64,000 bases of DNA from Rhodococcus sp. 1168 (GTDB taxonomy: Bacteria; Actinomycetota; Actinomycetes; Mycobacteriales; Mycobacteriaceae). The notes beneath the pieces are model-generated. The model made no database searches and was not told where the DNA came from. It saw only the letters and a list, made by a program, of their open reading frames with translations. Within the stretch, counting starts at the first letter, position 1; each line of letters begins with the position of its first letter. Location of the stretch: assembly GCF_002091955.1 (NCBI RefSeq), contig NZ_MKKY01000035.1, forward strand, positions 62,001-126,000, given 5' to 3'. The translations under genes were made by a program, and so were the position numbers. Shown one piece after another: positions 34,463 to 43,239 of this stretch.

Positions 34463-35293
34463 CTACAGCCGCTCGATCAGCTTCATTGCATCGAACGGTG
34501 CGAAACCTTTCGCATCGTTGTCGAAGTACACGTGGACGTCGAGGCCCTGCTCGGTCCACTTTTTCATCTTCGCTGCCCAACCGTCGAGCGCCTCTTCGGT
34601 GTAGCCGCTCGCGTAGAGCTCGTCGGCGCCATGCAGACGTACGTACATCAATTCTGCCGTCGGCGTCTCGACGTACGGATATTTACCTGCGCTGTCTGCA
34701 ACGACGAAGGCAATATCATTCTCCCGCAACAGCGCGACGGCTTCTTCCACCTGAAAGCTCGGGTGCCGAACTTCGAGTGCATACCGCAGCGGACGGTCAC
34801 CGTCGACGTCGAGATTTACTCTATCCTCGGGCAGCTTGTCGTCCCGCTTCTCGGCGAGTTCGATTGCTGCCGTTGTCGTTCGAGGAAGAACGTCGAAGAA
34901 TGCAGCGAGCTTGTCCGCATCGAACCGAAAACTGGGCGGAAGCTGCCACAGAATGGGACCGAGCTTGGCGCCCAAGCTCAGTACCCCGGTAGCGAAGAAG
35001 TTCGCCAGCGCCACTTCGGCGCCGACGAGCCGCTTGACGTGGGTGATGTAGCGGCCGCCTTTGATGGCGAATACGAAATCTTCCGGCGTCTCCTCGCGCC
35101 ACTTCACGAATCTCGACGGCTTCTGCATTGCATAGAAAGTGCCGTTGATCTCGATCGAGGACAGGTGCGTCGACGCGTATCCGAGCTCAGCGCGGTGCGG
35201 CAGGCCGGCTGGATAGAAGTCGCCTCGCCACGGCGCATACGTCCAGCCGGAGATTCCGATTCGAACCTCTGGCTCTCGCGTGCGCCGTGGCAT
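34463..35293 (-). CDS. DUF72 protein (YecE-like)
   Basis: A TIM-barrel protein of 276 aa in the DUF72 family. Conserved parts are IGISGWTYAPWRGDFYP at the start, STHLSSIEINGTFY, VFAIKGGRYITH, ILWQLPP, ALEVRHPSF, and near the end YVRLHG with DVHVYFDND. Biochemical function is unknown, although the family has a conserved putative active site. ATG 35293 gives the normal N-terminus, but no ribosome binding site is visible before it; the frame continues open upstream. Divergent from the SnoaL-like gene. Confidence 0.85.
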   Translation of the reverse strand: MPRRTREPEVRIGISGWTYAPWRGDFYPAGLPHRAELGYASTHLSSIEINGTFYAMQKPSRFVKWREETPEDFVFAIKGGRYITHVKRLVGAEVALANFFATGVLSLGAKLGPILWQLPPSFRFDADKLAAFFDVLPRTTTAAIELAEKRDDKLPEDRVNLDVDGDRPLRYALEVRHPSFQVEEAVALLRENDIAFVVADSAGKYPYVETPTAELMYVRLHGADELYASGYTEEALDGWAAKMKKWTEQGLDVHVYFDNDAKGFAPFDAMKLIERL

Positions 35294-35410
35294 AGAAGGA
35301 GTATGCGCTCGAGAAGTAGAGCCGTCAGCGCGCAGTAGCCTGCCAGGTCCAACGACCCAGATCGAAGTATTCAAGGGTCTCGACCGTGCAGAACCGATAG
35401 CTTCGATGGC

Positions 35411-36172
35411 GTGCACACCTCCGAAGACCTTTTGGCAACGATCGATGCATCCCCCGCCGCTGTTGCCGTCCACGACCGCGCAGCCTGGGTGAACCTGTAC
35501 GCACGCGGAGGAGTGGTCAACGATCCTGTCGGCTCTCGACCGCATCAGGGTAGGCAGGCGATCGAAAAGTTCTACGACACCTTCATCGCTCCCAATACGA
35601 TCAACTTCCACGTAGAGAACGACGTGGTGGATGGAATGTCCGTCGTCCGGGATCTGTCGCTCGAGACCATCATGTCCACCGGAGCGACATTGAACGTTCC
35701 GATGCACATTCGGTACGACCTCGTGGACGAGGAAGGCGAGCTGAAGATCGCACGCCTCGCTGCGCACTGGGAATTGGCATCGATGATCGGACAATTACTG
35801 CGTGCGGGGACCAAAGGCTTGGCGGCATCGGCGAAGCTGACACCTCAGCTGATCGGCAACCAAGGCATCGGTGGTGCAGTTGGCTTCATGGGCGGCCTGC
35901 GTGGCGTCGGGAGTAAAGGTAAGCGCGCGGCAACCGAAGCGCTGGAATTGATCTCGCAAGGACACGGCGGGGCAGTACGAACGGGCGCAGGAGACGACGT
36001 CGCCGTGGGATCACTGCGTGGAATGACATTCCGGAAGCTGATCGCCGCCGGCAATACCGTCAGTGCGACAGTCGAACACGAGTCTCGACGCGGCGTCGTT
36101 CTCGTAGAGTTCGGCGACAGGTCGTTGCACGTCGCTTCGGTTACTGCGTTCGGACTTCGACCGAACTCGTGA
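35411..36172 (+). CDS. SnoaL/NTF2-like protein with extra C-terminal domain
   Basis: A protein of 253 aa. Residues about 10-120 are an NTF2/SnoaL-like fold (VHDRAAWVNLYARGGVVNDP, then GRQAIEKFYDTFIAP and a strand with HWELASM). The second half (about 130-253) is Gly-rich, with GGAVGFMGGLRGVGSKGKRAATEAL, then beta strands. I do not recognise this part. The GTG at 35411 is the start because no other start in frame covers the fold. Such proteins in mycolic-acid actinobacteria are described as ketosteroid-isomerase-like; substrate unknown. Confidence 0.7.
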   Translation: MHTSEDLLATIDASPAAVAVHDRAAWVNLYARGGVVNDPVGSRPHQGRQAIEKFYDTFIAPNTINFHVENDVVDGMSVVRDLSLETIMSTGATLNVPMHIRYDLVDEEGELKIARLAAHWELASMIGQLLRAGTKGLAASAKLTPQLIGNQGIGGAVGFMGGLRGVGSKGKRAATEALELISQGHGGAVRTGAGDDVAVGSLRGMTFRKLIAAGNTVSATVEHESRRGVVLVEFGDRSLHVASVTAFGLRPNS

Positions 36173-36197
36173 GCTGAAACGCCGCCGGCCTACTAGG

Positions 36198-36213
36198 GGG
36201 AACATATGTTCGA
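36198..36213. promoter_or_regulatory. LexA (SOS) box
   Basis: GGGAACATATGTTCGA matches 10 of 12 fixed positions of the LexA operator. It ends 33 nt before the start codon of the 13E12-type gene. Members of the 13E12 repeat family in Mycobacterium tuberculosis are known SOS genes with LexA boxes, which supports the assignment. Confidence 0.75.
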
Positions 36214-36246
36214 GTTCTTGTCGGTGGGCGGGGTTACTCTGATTCC

Positions 36247-37935
36247 ATGCTTTCGGGGGATGGTATTTCAGGAGCAACCGGGATGGCCGCTGACACTGGA
36301 TATATCGGTGGCAGTGGGTCTGCCGGCGACAGTGGGTCTTCCGGTGGCAGCTGCGCTTCGGCAGAGTCGACGCCATCGTCGGTGCTGGAGATCAAGGACG
36401 TCGACCTCGCACACGCGATAGCCACGATCGAAGATCAAGTCTCGACCCTCAGACGCCTCGAGAGCGCTGGAGCATCGAATTCCGACCGACGTGCACTATT
36501 GGTCCGCGCCGAAACAGTCCAACGCACCCTGTTCGCGCTCTCACACACCTGGATCGCCGACCTCATCACCCAACACGGACTCGACCACATCTACGGATCC
36601 GTACCCGATACTCTCGCAATACTCCTGCGACTCTCCAGAAGACGTGCCAGTCAACGCATTCGTCACGCCGAACAGTACGGGCAACGCTCAGCTATCACCG
36701 GCGAACGACTCGACCCGATCCTCGCCACCACGGCGACCGCTGCCACAGAAGGAACCCTCGACGAGGAACACCAACACGTCATCACCAACTTCTTCCGCAC
36801 CCTCAGTCCCGACATCGATCCCGAAACCCGCCACCACGCCGAGCAGCAACTCACCGAACTAGCACGCCAACTCGGCCCCGACAACTTCAAAGTTGCCGCC
36901 AGAAGACTCTTCGACACGCTCGACCCCGACGGCACCAACGAAGACGAACAACAGATCGCCGAACAATGCTACTTCCGTATCAAAGACCAAGGCCAACAAG
37001 GACTCTCCAAAGGCACCTTCCTCATCGACGCCGAAACCCGCGCCTACCTCGAAGCAGCATTCGCCAAATGGGCCAAACCAGGAATGTGCAATCCCTCCGA
37101 CGCCACACCCACCACCGACAGCACTCACCGCGACAGTGGAAGCAGCAGCAGCGGTGATCGTCGCAGCGAAAGCGGCAGCGGCAGCGGCAGTGGCAGCGGC
37201 AGTGCGAATACCGAGAGCAGCACCGACACCGACGATCGCGCCAGACGGGACCGCCGCAGCCAAGGACGACGCCAACACGACGCACTGAAAACCATCGTCA
37301 GGCAAATGCTCGCTTCCGGCGACCTCGGCACCCATCGGGGGCTGCCCGTCACGGCCGTCATCACGATGACCCTGCCCGACCTCGAGTCAGCGACCGGCCA
37401 CGCCGTCACTGCCACCGGGTCCCTCATCCGAATGCGTGACGCGATCCGCATGGCCTCCCACGCGCACCACTACCTCGTCCTCTTCGACGATCACGGACGA
37501 CCCTTGCACCTTGGACGAACCAAACGGATCGCCACCGCTGATCAACGCATCGTCCTCATCGCAGCCGACCGCGGCTGTACCTTCCCGGGCTGTACCCGAC
37601 CCGCCACGTGGTCACAGGTCCACCACATCGACGAATGGGCCACCGGTGGCAACACCGACATCGACACCCTCACCTACGGCTGCGACATGCACCACCCGCT
37701 CATCGGACCCGACGACACCGACTGGGCAACAACGAAAACCGCAGCCGACCACCCCTACCCTGGCCGCACCCTCTGGCATCCCCCGACCACACTCGACCCC
37801 ACCCGAAAAGGCCGCATCAACCATTACCACCACCCCAACGAATACATCTACCCGACACCCGAACATGCCACGCCCCCAATACAACCCGGTATACAGAGGC
37901 CCGGCGGACCGGATCCACACCCGCCACCCGCCTGA
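36247..37935 (+). CDS. 13E12-type DUF222/HNH endonuclease
   Basis: A protein of 562 aa. The DUF222 region (about 50-420) is helical with ASQRIRHAEQYG and LRQ-type repeats, and the HNH nuclease lies near 440-500: CTFPGCTRPATWSQVHHIDEW with two zinc Cys pairs and the HNH His pair, then a further CDMHH. A Ser/Gly/Asp-rich linker (about 295-335) divides DUF222. This is the 13E12 family, present in many copies in mycolate actinobacteria and SOS-induced in mycobacteria. It probably acts on DNA, but the target is unknown. A LexA box sits in the promoter. The ATG at 36247 is used; ATG 36284 is out of frame. Confidence 0.85.
   Translation: MLSGDGISGATGMAADTGYIGGSGSAGDSGSSGGSCASAESTPSSVLEIKDVDLAHAIATIEDQVSTLRRLESAGASNSDRRALLVRAETVQRTLFALSHTWIADLITQHGLDHIYGSVPDTLAILLRLSRRRASQRIRHAEQYGQRSAITGERLDPILATTATAATEGTLDEEHQHVITNFFRTLSPDIDPETRHHAEQQLTELARQLGPDNFKVAARRLFDTLDPDGTNEDEQQIAEQCYFRIKDQGQQGLSKGTFLIDAETRAYLEAAFAKWAKPGMCNPSDATPTTDSTHRDSGSSSSGDRRSESGSGSGSGSGSANTESSTDTDDRARRDRRSQGRRQHDALKTIVRQMLASGDLGTHRGLPVTAVITMTLPDLESATGHAVTATGSLIRMRDAIRMASHAHHYLVLFDDHGRPLHLGRTKRIATADQRIVLIAADRGCTFPGCTRPATWSQVHHIDEWATGGNTDIDTLTYGCDMHHPLIGPDDTDWATTKTAADHPYPGRTLWHPPTTLDPTRKGRINHYHHPNEYIYPTPEHATPPIQPGIQRPGGPDPHPPPA
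37171..37203 (+). repeat. hexamer repeat AGCGGC
   Basis: About five and a half imperfect copies of AGCGGC encode Ser-Gly repeats in the linker of the 13E12-type protein. Similar trinucleotide-like purity extends on both sides (AGC AGC AGC AGC at 37141-37152). Slippage here would change the linker length by two residues at a time. Confidence 0.8.
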
Positions 37936-38156
37936 CACGGGTAGCCGGCCACTAGTGACTGCCAGCGGCACAGAGCTCCATATGTGTCGCCAACAGTCAT
38001 GCCACGAGCCACGGCACCCCGGACAACACCGCCCCTCGCCGAAGAGCACCACCTGTCCCGTCAACAACCATGCAGCGCGCCGACAGCACCAGGCCCCCAG
38101 AACACCGCAGCCCAGAACACTGCATTCCGCAGCCATCGCAGCCATAATCGATACCC

Positions 38157-39245
38157 ATGCAGGCGGCAAGTCGGGCGGCGCTCCTCACGGTGCTGATCTT
38201 CGCTGTCTCGGCTCTGCCGACGCCCCTTGCGCCCGGTGTGCGAGAGCCCCTCGTGGCTGCGCCGGCACCTGTGCTCGCAGAGCCTCCGTCTGCTGCGCCG
38301 TTGACTCTGGAGGAGTTGTCCGCTCGGGTGAATCCGACGGTCGTGACCATATCGGCGGAATTCAGTTTCTACGGCGTCGCAGGCACCGGCTTCGTCGTCG
38401 ATTCGGACGGCCTGGTGCTCACCAATTTCCATGTAATCGAGGAAGCAACCGACGTCACTGCGGTGCACATGGGCAATGGTTTGATCTACGACGCGTCGGT
38501 GCTCGGTTATGACAAGACCCTTGATCTTGCGGTTCTCCGATTGGCTTCTGCCGTGGATCTTCCGGTTGCCCCGATCGGGAGGTCTGCAGACGTTGCCGTC
38601 GGCGATGGGGTTACCGCGGTCGGTAACGCGGAGGGCGGGGGAGTCCTCGTCGCTGCGCCCGGACGCGTGGTGGCGCTGCGGGAATCCGTCATCGCCGAGA
38701 GCTCGGTCGATGGTTCGCGGAACGAACTGACAGACATGATTCGCATCGACGCCGACGTACGAGCAGGCGATTCGGGTGGCCCGCTCATCGACGCTTGGGG
38801 CAATGTCATCGGCGTCGACGCGGCCGGGTTGTCCGAGAAGGCTCGAGAGGTATCTGCCCCCGAGGCCTATGCCATCCCCATCGATACCGCGATGGCCGTT
38901 CTCGAACAGGTCCGTGAGGGCCGATCCGGGGGCACTGTCCACGTTGGGCCGACACCGTATCTGGGTATCGGCGTTCGCGACGTCTCGGCATTTCGTGAGT
39001 CGGGACCACCGCAGGGCGCCGCGGTCACGTCCGTTCAATACGATTCACCGGCCGAACGGACCGGTTTGCTTCGCGGCGACGTCATCGTGTCGTTCGACGG
39101 GAGACCGGTGCGTACGTCGAAGGATCTGATCGAAGAGATGGTCGAGAAAAGTCCGGGCGACGTCGTCGAACTCGAATGGGTCTCTGGGCAGGGAGTCCGT
39201 CGGCAACGATCGGTGACACTCGAGCTGGGGACTCCGACTGCGTAG
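38157..39245 (+). CDS. secreted HtrA-like serine protease with PDZ domain
   Basis: A trypsin-like protease of 362 aa. The signal peptide spans about residues 1-24 (QAASRAALLTVLIFAVSAL). The triad is His92 (TNFHVI), Asp123 (TLDLAVL) and Ser206 (AGDSGGPL). A PDZ domain covers about 245-355, with PYLGIGV at its beginning and GDVIVSFDGRPV as the carboxylate-binding part. It is expected in the periplasm-like space or cell wall as a degradative or sensory protease. A short Pro/Ala linker (25-50) connects the parts. The preceding 221 bp contains nothing I recognise. Confidence 0.87.
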   Translation: MQAASRAALLTVLIFAVSALPTPLAPGVREPLVAAPAPVLAEPPSAAPLTLEELSARVNPTVVTISAEFSFYGVAGTGFVVDSDGLVLTNFHVIEEATDVTAVHMGNGLIYDASVLGYDKTLDLAVLRLASAVDLPVAPIGRSADVAVGDGVTAVGNAEGGGVLVAAPGRVVALRESVIAESSVDGSRNELTDMIRIDADVRAGDSGGPLIDAWGNVIGVDAAGLSEKAREVSAPEAYAIPIDTAMAVLEQVREGRSGGTVHVGPTPYLGIGVRDVSAFRESGPPQGAAVTSVQYDSPAERTGLLRGDVIVSFDGRPVRTSKDLIEEMVEKSPGDVVELEWVSGQGVRRQRSVTLELGTPTA

Positions 39246-39249
39246 TCGC

Positions 39250-39630
39250 TCAGGCTTGCAGCACGGACAAGACGTTTCCAGCGGGATCGGTGAACCACGC
39301 GATCAGCGGGCCGCCGTGTCTGAAGATGCCCCGCTCATCGGTCCCCATGTCGGGGTAGTGCTCGAACACCACACCTTTGGCGGTCAGGGCGTCGACGGCT
39401 GCTTCGATGTCTGCGACCGGGAAGTTCAGGATCGTGTACGCCGCGGGCACATGATTCGGCCGGGGGTAGATCAACACTTCGTTTCTCTCGCCGAGCTGCA
39501 GGTTGATCAGGCCCATCTCGCCGTCGACGACGGTAAGTCCCAAGATCTCGGAGTAGAAGTTGCGGGCGGCCTCGATGTCGTCGACAGCGAATCCGGTGAA
39601 GGGTGCGCGGGTCAATTCGATAGTGGGCAT
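39250..39630 (-). CDS. VOC-fold (glyoxalase-like) protein
   Basis: A single-domain vicinal oxygen chelate protein of 126 aa with two beta-alpha-beta-beta-beta units: GFAVDDIEAARNFYSEILGL and NFPVADIEAAVDALTAKG, ending in WFTDPAGNVLSVLQA. Metal-ligand positions are partly replaced (no clear His at the first position), so it may bind a small molecule or antibiotic instead of acting as glyoxalase. Converges on the protease with a 4-nt gap. The ATG at 39630 is used. Confidence 0.83.
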   Translation of the reverse strand: MPTIELTRAPFTGFAVDDIEAARNFYSEILGLTVVDGEMGLINLQLGERNEVLIYPRPNHVPAAYTILNFPVADIEAAVDALTAKGVVFEHYPDMGTDERGIFRHGGPLIAWFTDPAGNVLSVLQA

Positions 39631-39724
39631 TCCCCATCGTGACCGTTTCGAAGTCGATACGGGGCGGTATCGAAGCCGACGTTGCGCCTAGGAACGGGCC
39701 ACCGACGGGAGTAGCGTTGAACAG

Positions 39725-40702
39725 GTGACTATCCGTCTCGGTTATCAGATGCCCAATTTCAGCTACTCAGGCTCCGTCGCAGAGCTGTTCCCCAAGGTCA
39801 TCGCGCAAGCGCGCGAAGCCGAAGCAGCAGGATTCGACACCGCGTTCGTCATGGATCACTTCTATCAACTACCTGGCATCGGTAAACCCGACGAGCCGAT
39901 GCTCGAGGCATACTCGGCCCTGTCGGCTCTGGCTACCGCTACCGAAACGATCCAACTCTCGGCACTCGTCACCGGAAACACCTATCGAAACCCAGCCATC
40001 TTGGCGAAGACCGTCACCACGCTCGATGTCGTCAGCGGCGGTCGCGCAATCCTCGGGATCGGTGCCGGGTGGTACGAACTCGAGCACCAAAGCTTCGGCC
40101 TGGAGTTCGGCACTTTCACCGACCGATTCGAGCGTCTCGACGAGGCACTGCAAATCATCGAGCCGATGCTCCGCGGGCAGCGGCCGAGCTTCGACGGGTT
40201 GTGGTACCAGGTCGAGAACGCCATCAACGAGCCACGCATCCGCGACGATCTGCCCATCATGCTCGGTGGAGGCGGAGAGAAGAAGACCTTCGGTCTCGCT
40301 GCCCAATTCGCCGATCATCTCAACATCATCTGCGACGCAACCGAATTGCCCCGCAAGATGAAGGCAGTCGAAGCTCGGTGCGAAGAAATGGACCGTGATC
40401 CGAAGGACCTCGAGACAAGTTTCCTGGCCTTCGTCATCCTCGACGAGGACGGTGACAAAGCGCGCAAGCTGCAGAGCGACTACCTGTTGTCGAACGGAGT
40501 CGACTTGTCCAACCTCTCCGACACCGATAAGGCGGCAGCAACCGACCGCCAGTTCTGCGGCACACCCGACGACGTCGCTGAACAGGTGCAGACGTGCGTA
40601 CTCGATCAGGGTATCGACGGCATCATCATCAACTTGATCACCAACGGTCACGAGCCCGGAATCGTCGAACTCGCAGGTAAAACACTTCGTCCGCTCGTCT
40701 GA
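39725..40702 (+). CDS. LLM F420-dependent oxidoreductase
   Basis: A luciferase-like protein of 325 aa in the F420-dependent group: QMPNFSYSG, DTAFVMDHFYQLP, QLSALVTGNTYRNPAILAKTVTTLDVVSGGRAILGIGAGW, and LPIMLGGGGEKKT. The cis-peptide region and the GGGG loop fit F420 or FMN binding. The substrate is unknown. GTG 39725 starts close to a possible -10 box, so the transcript may be leaderless. It precedes the AIM24 gene cluster by 55 nt, without obvious functional link. Confidence 0.86.
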   Translation: MTIRLGYQMPNFSYSGSVAELFPKVIAQAREAEAAGFDTAFVMDHFYQLPGIGKPDEPMLEAYSALSALATATETIQLSALVTGNTYRNPAILAKTVTTLDVVSGGRAILGIGAGWYELEHQSFGLEFGTFTDRFERLDEALQIIEPMLRGQRPSFDGLWYQVENAINEPRIRDDLPIMLGGGGEKKTFGLAAQFADHLNIICDATELPRKMKAVEARCEEMDRDPKDLETSFLAFVILDEDGDKARKLQSDYLLSNGVDLSNLSDTDKAAATDRQFCGTPDDVAEQVQTCVLDQGIDGIIINLITNGHEPGIVELAGKTLRPLV

Positions 40703-40757
40703 GCCGATCCGACTGCAGCTCTGGCACGGGGGACCCTCGCGTGGGATAGTTCCCCCC

Positions 40758-41381
40758 GTGGCTCAGCTGACAATGAACGGGCACAGGGTGCTCATTGCGA
40801 ATCTCACCGAAGATTCGCTACGTGCAATTTCCGGTTCCATGGTCGCGTACGAGGGTGAAGTCACCTTCAAAAACGCAGGGATGGGCGGAGGCGGTGGACT
40901 ACGCGCGGCCCTGAAGCAGAAGGCAACCGGTGAATCGCTATCTCTCATGGAGGTTTCCGGCAAGGGCACGGTGTACTTCGCCGTCGACGCTCAGGACATC
41001 ACGATCGTCGAGCTCGCGAACGACACCATGCACGTCGAGGCCTCACAGCTGCTCGCGCTGACCGGCCAACTGAAGACCGAGGTCAAGTTCGTCGGCCTCC
41101 GCGGAGCATCCTCGGGACAGGGCCTGTTCACGACCGTCGTCAGCGGTTCGGGTTCGGTGGCCTTGCTCTCGGCAGGCGGACCCTTGATCGCACTCGCCGT
41201 CGACCCGACGTATCCGCTCGTCGTCGATCCAGATTCCTTTGTGGCACATCGCGGCCAACTCAACCAAAGTTTCGTCACCGATGTCACCTGGCGATCCGCC
41301 GTCGGTGGGGGGAGCGGCGAAGCCTTCTCGCTCCGATTCGACGGCCAAGGCGTCGTCTACATCCAACCCGAGGAACGCTGA
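40758..41381 (+). CDS. AIM24-family protein (copy 1)
   Basis: A beta-rich protein of 207 aa in the AIM24/TIGR00266 family (DUF124): SLMEVSGKGTVYFA, GLRGASSGQGLFTTVVSGSGSVALLS and FVAHRGQLNQSF are the typical turns. Bacterial members form beta-barrel or helix-like solenoid folds; their function is unknown, while the yeast relative supports mitochondrial organisation. GTG 40758 has no ribosome binding site and a TAGT-like -10 box at about 40745, so it may be leaderless. First of three tandem paralogs. Confidence 0.87.
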   Translation: MAQLTMNGHRVLIANLTEDSLRAISGSMVAYEGEVTFKNAGMGGGGGLRAALKQKATGESLSLMEVSGKGTVYFAVDAQDITIVELANDTMHVEASQLLALTGQLKTEVKFVGLRGASSGQGLFTTVVSGSGSVALLSAGGPLIALAVDPTYPLVVDPDSFVAHRGQLNQSFVTDVTWRSAVGGGSGEAFSLRFDGQGVVYIQPEER

Positions 41382-41382
41382 C

Positions 41383-42081
41383 ATGCCGCTCGAGCTCGTC
41401 AACAGCAAAGTCGTCAAATCCTCTCTCGCGGCCGGGCAGAACGTCCTGGCCCGTAAGGGTTCGATGCTGTATTACACCGGCGACGTCCACTTCATTCCAC
41501 ATTCGATGGGTGGACATGCAGGCTCTGTACCCGGAGGCCGGTCGGGTTTTTCAGCGAGCGGCGTCGCAGGAATGGCGGGACGAATGATGTCGGGCGAGCA
41601 TGTTGCCATGATGGCCGCCGAGGGCCAGGGGGAGGTGTTCTACGGCCACGCCGGCTTGTACGTGGAAGTGATTCACCTCGACGGATCGTCGATGCTCACG
41701 GTGGAGGCCGACCGACTGCTGGCGCACGACGGCTTTTTGTCGAGTTCCATTGTCTCCCTTGGCTCTCAGGGCGGCGCAGTACGGGGTGCCGTCCGGGGTG
41801 CGATGACCGGGCAGGGACTGTTCACGACGCAACTTACCGGCCAGGGCAGCGTCGCAATTCTCTCGCACGGTGGGGCGCTTGCGCTGCAGGTCGGTCCGGA
41901 GCATCCCCAGGTCGTCGTGGATCCACAGGCCTATGTCTGCCACCTCGGCAACATCGCCGTCGACATCTCGGCGAACGTCGGCTGGCGTGACGCGGTGGGG
42001 CGTGGCAGCGGCGAGGCCGTTCAGCTGAAGATGACCGGTATGGGCACCGTATGGGTCCAGGCCTCCGAGAAGAAGTTCTGA
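41383..42081 (+). CDS. AIM24-family protein (copy 2)
   Basis: Second paralog, 232 aa: VLARKGSMLYYTGDVHF, GQGEVFYGHAGLYVEVIHLDG, GAMTGQGLFTTQLTGQGSVAILSHGG and a conserved C-terminal WRDAVGRGSGEAVQLKMTG. Residues 45-80 carry a Gly/Ser/Met-rich stretch (GFSASGVAGMAGRMMSG) absent from copy 1. It starts 1 nt after the first gene's stop. This is the only copy that resembles the longer AIM24 proteins with a Gly-Met loop. Confidence 0.87.
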   Translation: MPLELVNSKVVKSSLAAGQNVLARKGSMLYYTGDVHFIPHSMGGHAGSVPGGRSGFSASGVAGMAGRMMSGEHVAMMAAEGQGEVFYGHAGLYVEVIHLDGSSMLTVEADRLLAHDGFLSSSIVSLGSQGGAVRGAVRGAMTGQGLFTTQLTGQGSVAILSHGGALALQVGPEHPQVVVDPQAYVCHLGNIAVDISANVGWRDAVGRGSGEAVQLKMTGMGTVWVQASEKKF

Positions 42082-42090
42082 GGGCGAGTT

Positions 42091-42837
42091 ATGACCATCG
42101 AGATCCACACCACCCATACGCTGCCCATCAATGACAACGTCCCCGGTAACGATTACGCGTTCTGCGTCGAACTCGCCGGCCAACCCTGGTTCACATCCAA
42201 GGGCGCGATGATTGCGTACTACGGCAATATTCGATTCGAGCCACTCGGTCAGACGTCGATGCCTGCCATCGTTGCCGCTCGATTCTCCTCACCGCTGTAT
42301 TCCAACGACTGGGTGCTCGCGCAGGGACAGGGCAAGTTGATCCTCGGCGACCGTGGATTCAACATCAACAGCTATGACCTCGATGACGGCAACCTGACCA
42401 TCCGAGCCTCGAACCTCTTGGCCTTCGAACCAACGCTCGATCTGAAGCAGTCGATCGTGCCCGGATTCCTGACGCTGCTGGGCACCGGCAAGTTCCTGGC
42501 GTCGTCCAACGGGCCTGTCATGTTCGCCGATCCACCGTTGCGCATCGACCCCGATGCGCTGGTCGGCTGGGCCGATTGCCCGTCGCCGTCGCACCACTTC
42601 GACGCAGGGTGGATGCAAAACTTTCTCGGTGCCGCGCATGGGTTCCTCGGGGCCAACTCCGGCGAAGAGCGTCAGTTCGACTTCACCGGCGCAGGAACCG
42701 TGCTCATTCAATCCAGTGAGAAGGTGCTGAACGACGGCCATCTGCTGCGCCACATCGAGTCGCAGACCGTCTCACTCGGGCAGAACAGCTTGCGGACTCT
42801 GCACACCACCATCGGTTCGCAACTGCAGCAGCACTGA
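42091..42837 (+). CDS. AIM24-family protein (copy 3)
   Basis: Third paralog, 248 aa. It shares AGQPWFTSKGAMIAYYGNIRF, GKLILGDRGFNINSYDL and FTGAGTVLIQSSE with the others, but the middle glycine run is shorter and the C-terminus is extended by about 30 polar residues (SLGQNSLRTLHTTIGSQLQQH). It follows copy 2 by 9 nt and is part of the same transcript. Substrate or partner unknown. Confidence 0.83.
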   Translation: MTIEIHTTHTLPINDNVPGNDYAFCVELAGQPWFTSKGAMIAYYGNIRFEPLGQTSMPAIVAARFSSPLYSNDWVLAQGQGKLILGDRGFNINSYDLDDGNLTIRASNLLAFEPTLDLKQSIVPGFLTLLGTGKFLASSNGPVMFADPPLRIDPDALVGWADCPSPSHHFDAGWMQNFLGAAHGFLGANSGEERQFDFTGAGTVLIQSSEKVLNDGHLLRHIESQTVSLGQNSLRTLHTTIGSQLQQH

Positions 42838-42864
42838 CTTGACTCGCAAGGGCACTATGGAGGG

Positions 42865-43239
42865 ATGACAAACAACGGACCCTTCGGCATCGACCCCGAG
42901 GACTTCGATCGCTTCGCCAAAGAAGCGAGCGACGGACTCCGCGACGTCGTCGATCAGGTAGGAAAATTCATCGGGCAATCCGGCGCCGGCGCGCCCTTGG
43001 GCGCGTTCTTCGGAGACACCTCGGCACAGAGAATTCCGGAGCCGGCCCCGGAAACCACCGGCGAGACCGGAGATGGTGTCTGGGCGATCTACACCGTCGA
43101 CTCCGACGGCTCTGCGCACATCGACCAGCTGTATGCGACCGAACTGGATGCTCTGCGCGCCCACAAGGACAATGTGGACCCGGCAAGACGCGTCCGCTTC
43201 CTGCCCTACGGCGTCAGCGTCAGCGTGCTGGAAGTCTAG
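42865..43239 (+). CDS. hypothetical protein downstream of the AIM24 genes
   Basis: A protein of 124 aa. The first half is an amphipathic helix (PEDFDRFAKEASDGLRDVVDQVGKF) and a Gly/Ala linker; the second half has strands with WAIYTVDSDGSAHIDQLYATELDALRAHKDN. No known domain is recognised. It follows the third AIM24 gene by 27 nt and probably belongs to that transcript. Ends overlapping the convergent glycosyltransferase gene by 20 nt. Confidence 0.6.
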   Translation: MTNNGPFGIDPEDFDRFAKEASDGLRDVVDQVGKFIGQSGAGAPLGAFFGDTSAQRIPEPAPETTGETGDGVWAIYTVDSDGSAHIDQLYATELDALRAHKDNVDPARRVRFLPYGVSVSVLEV

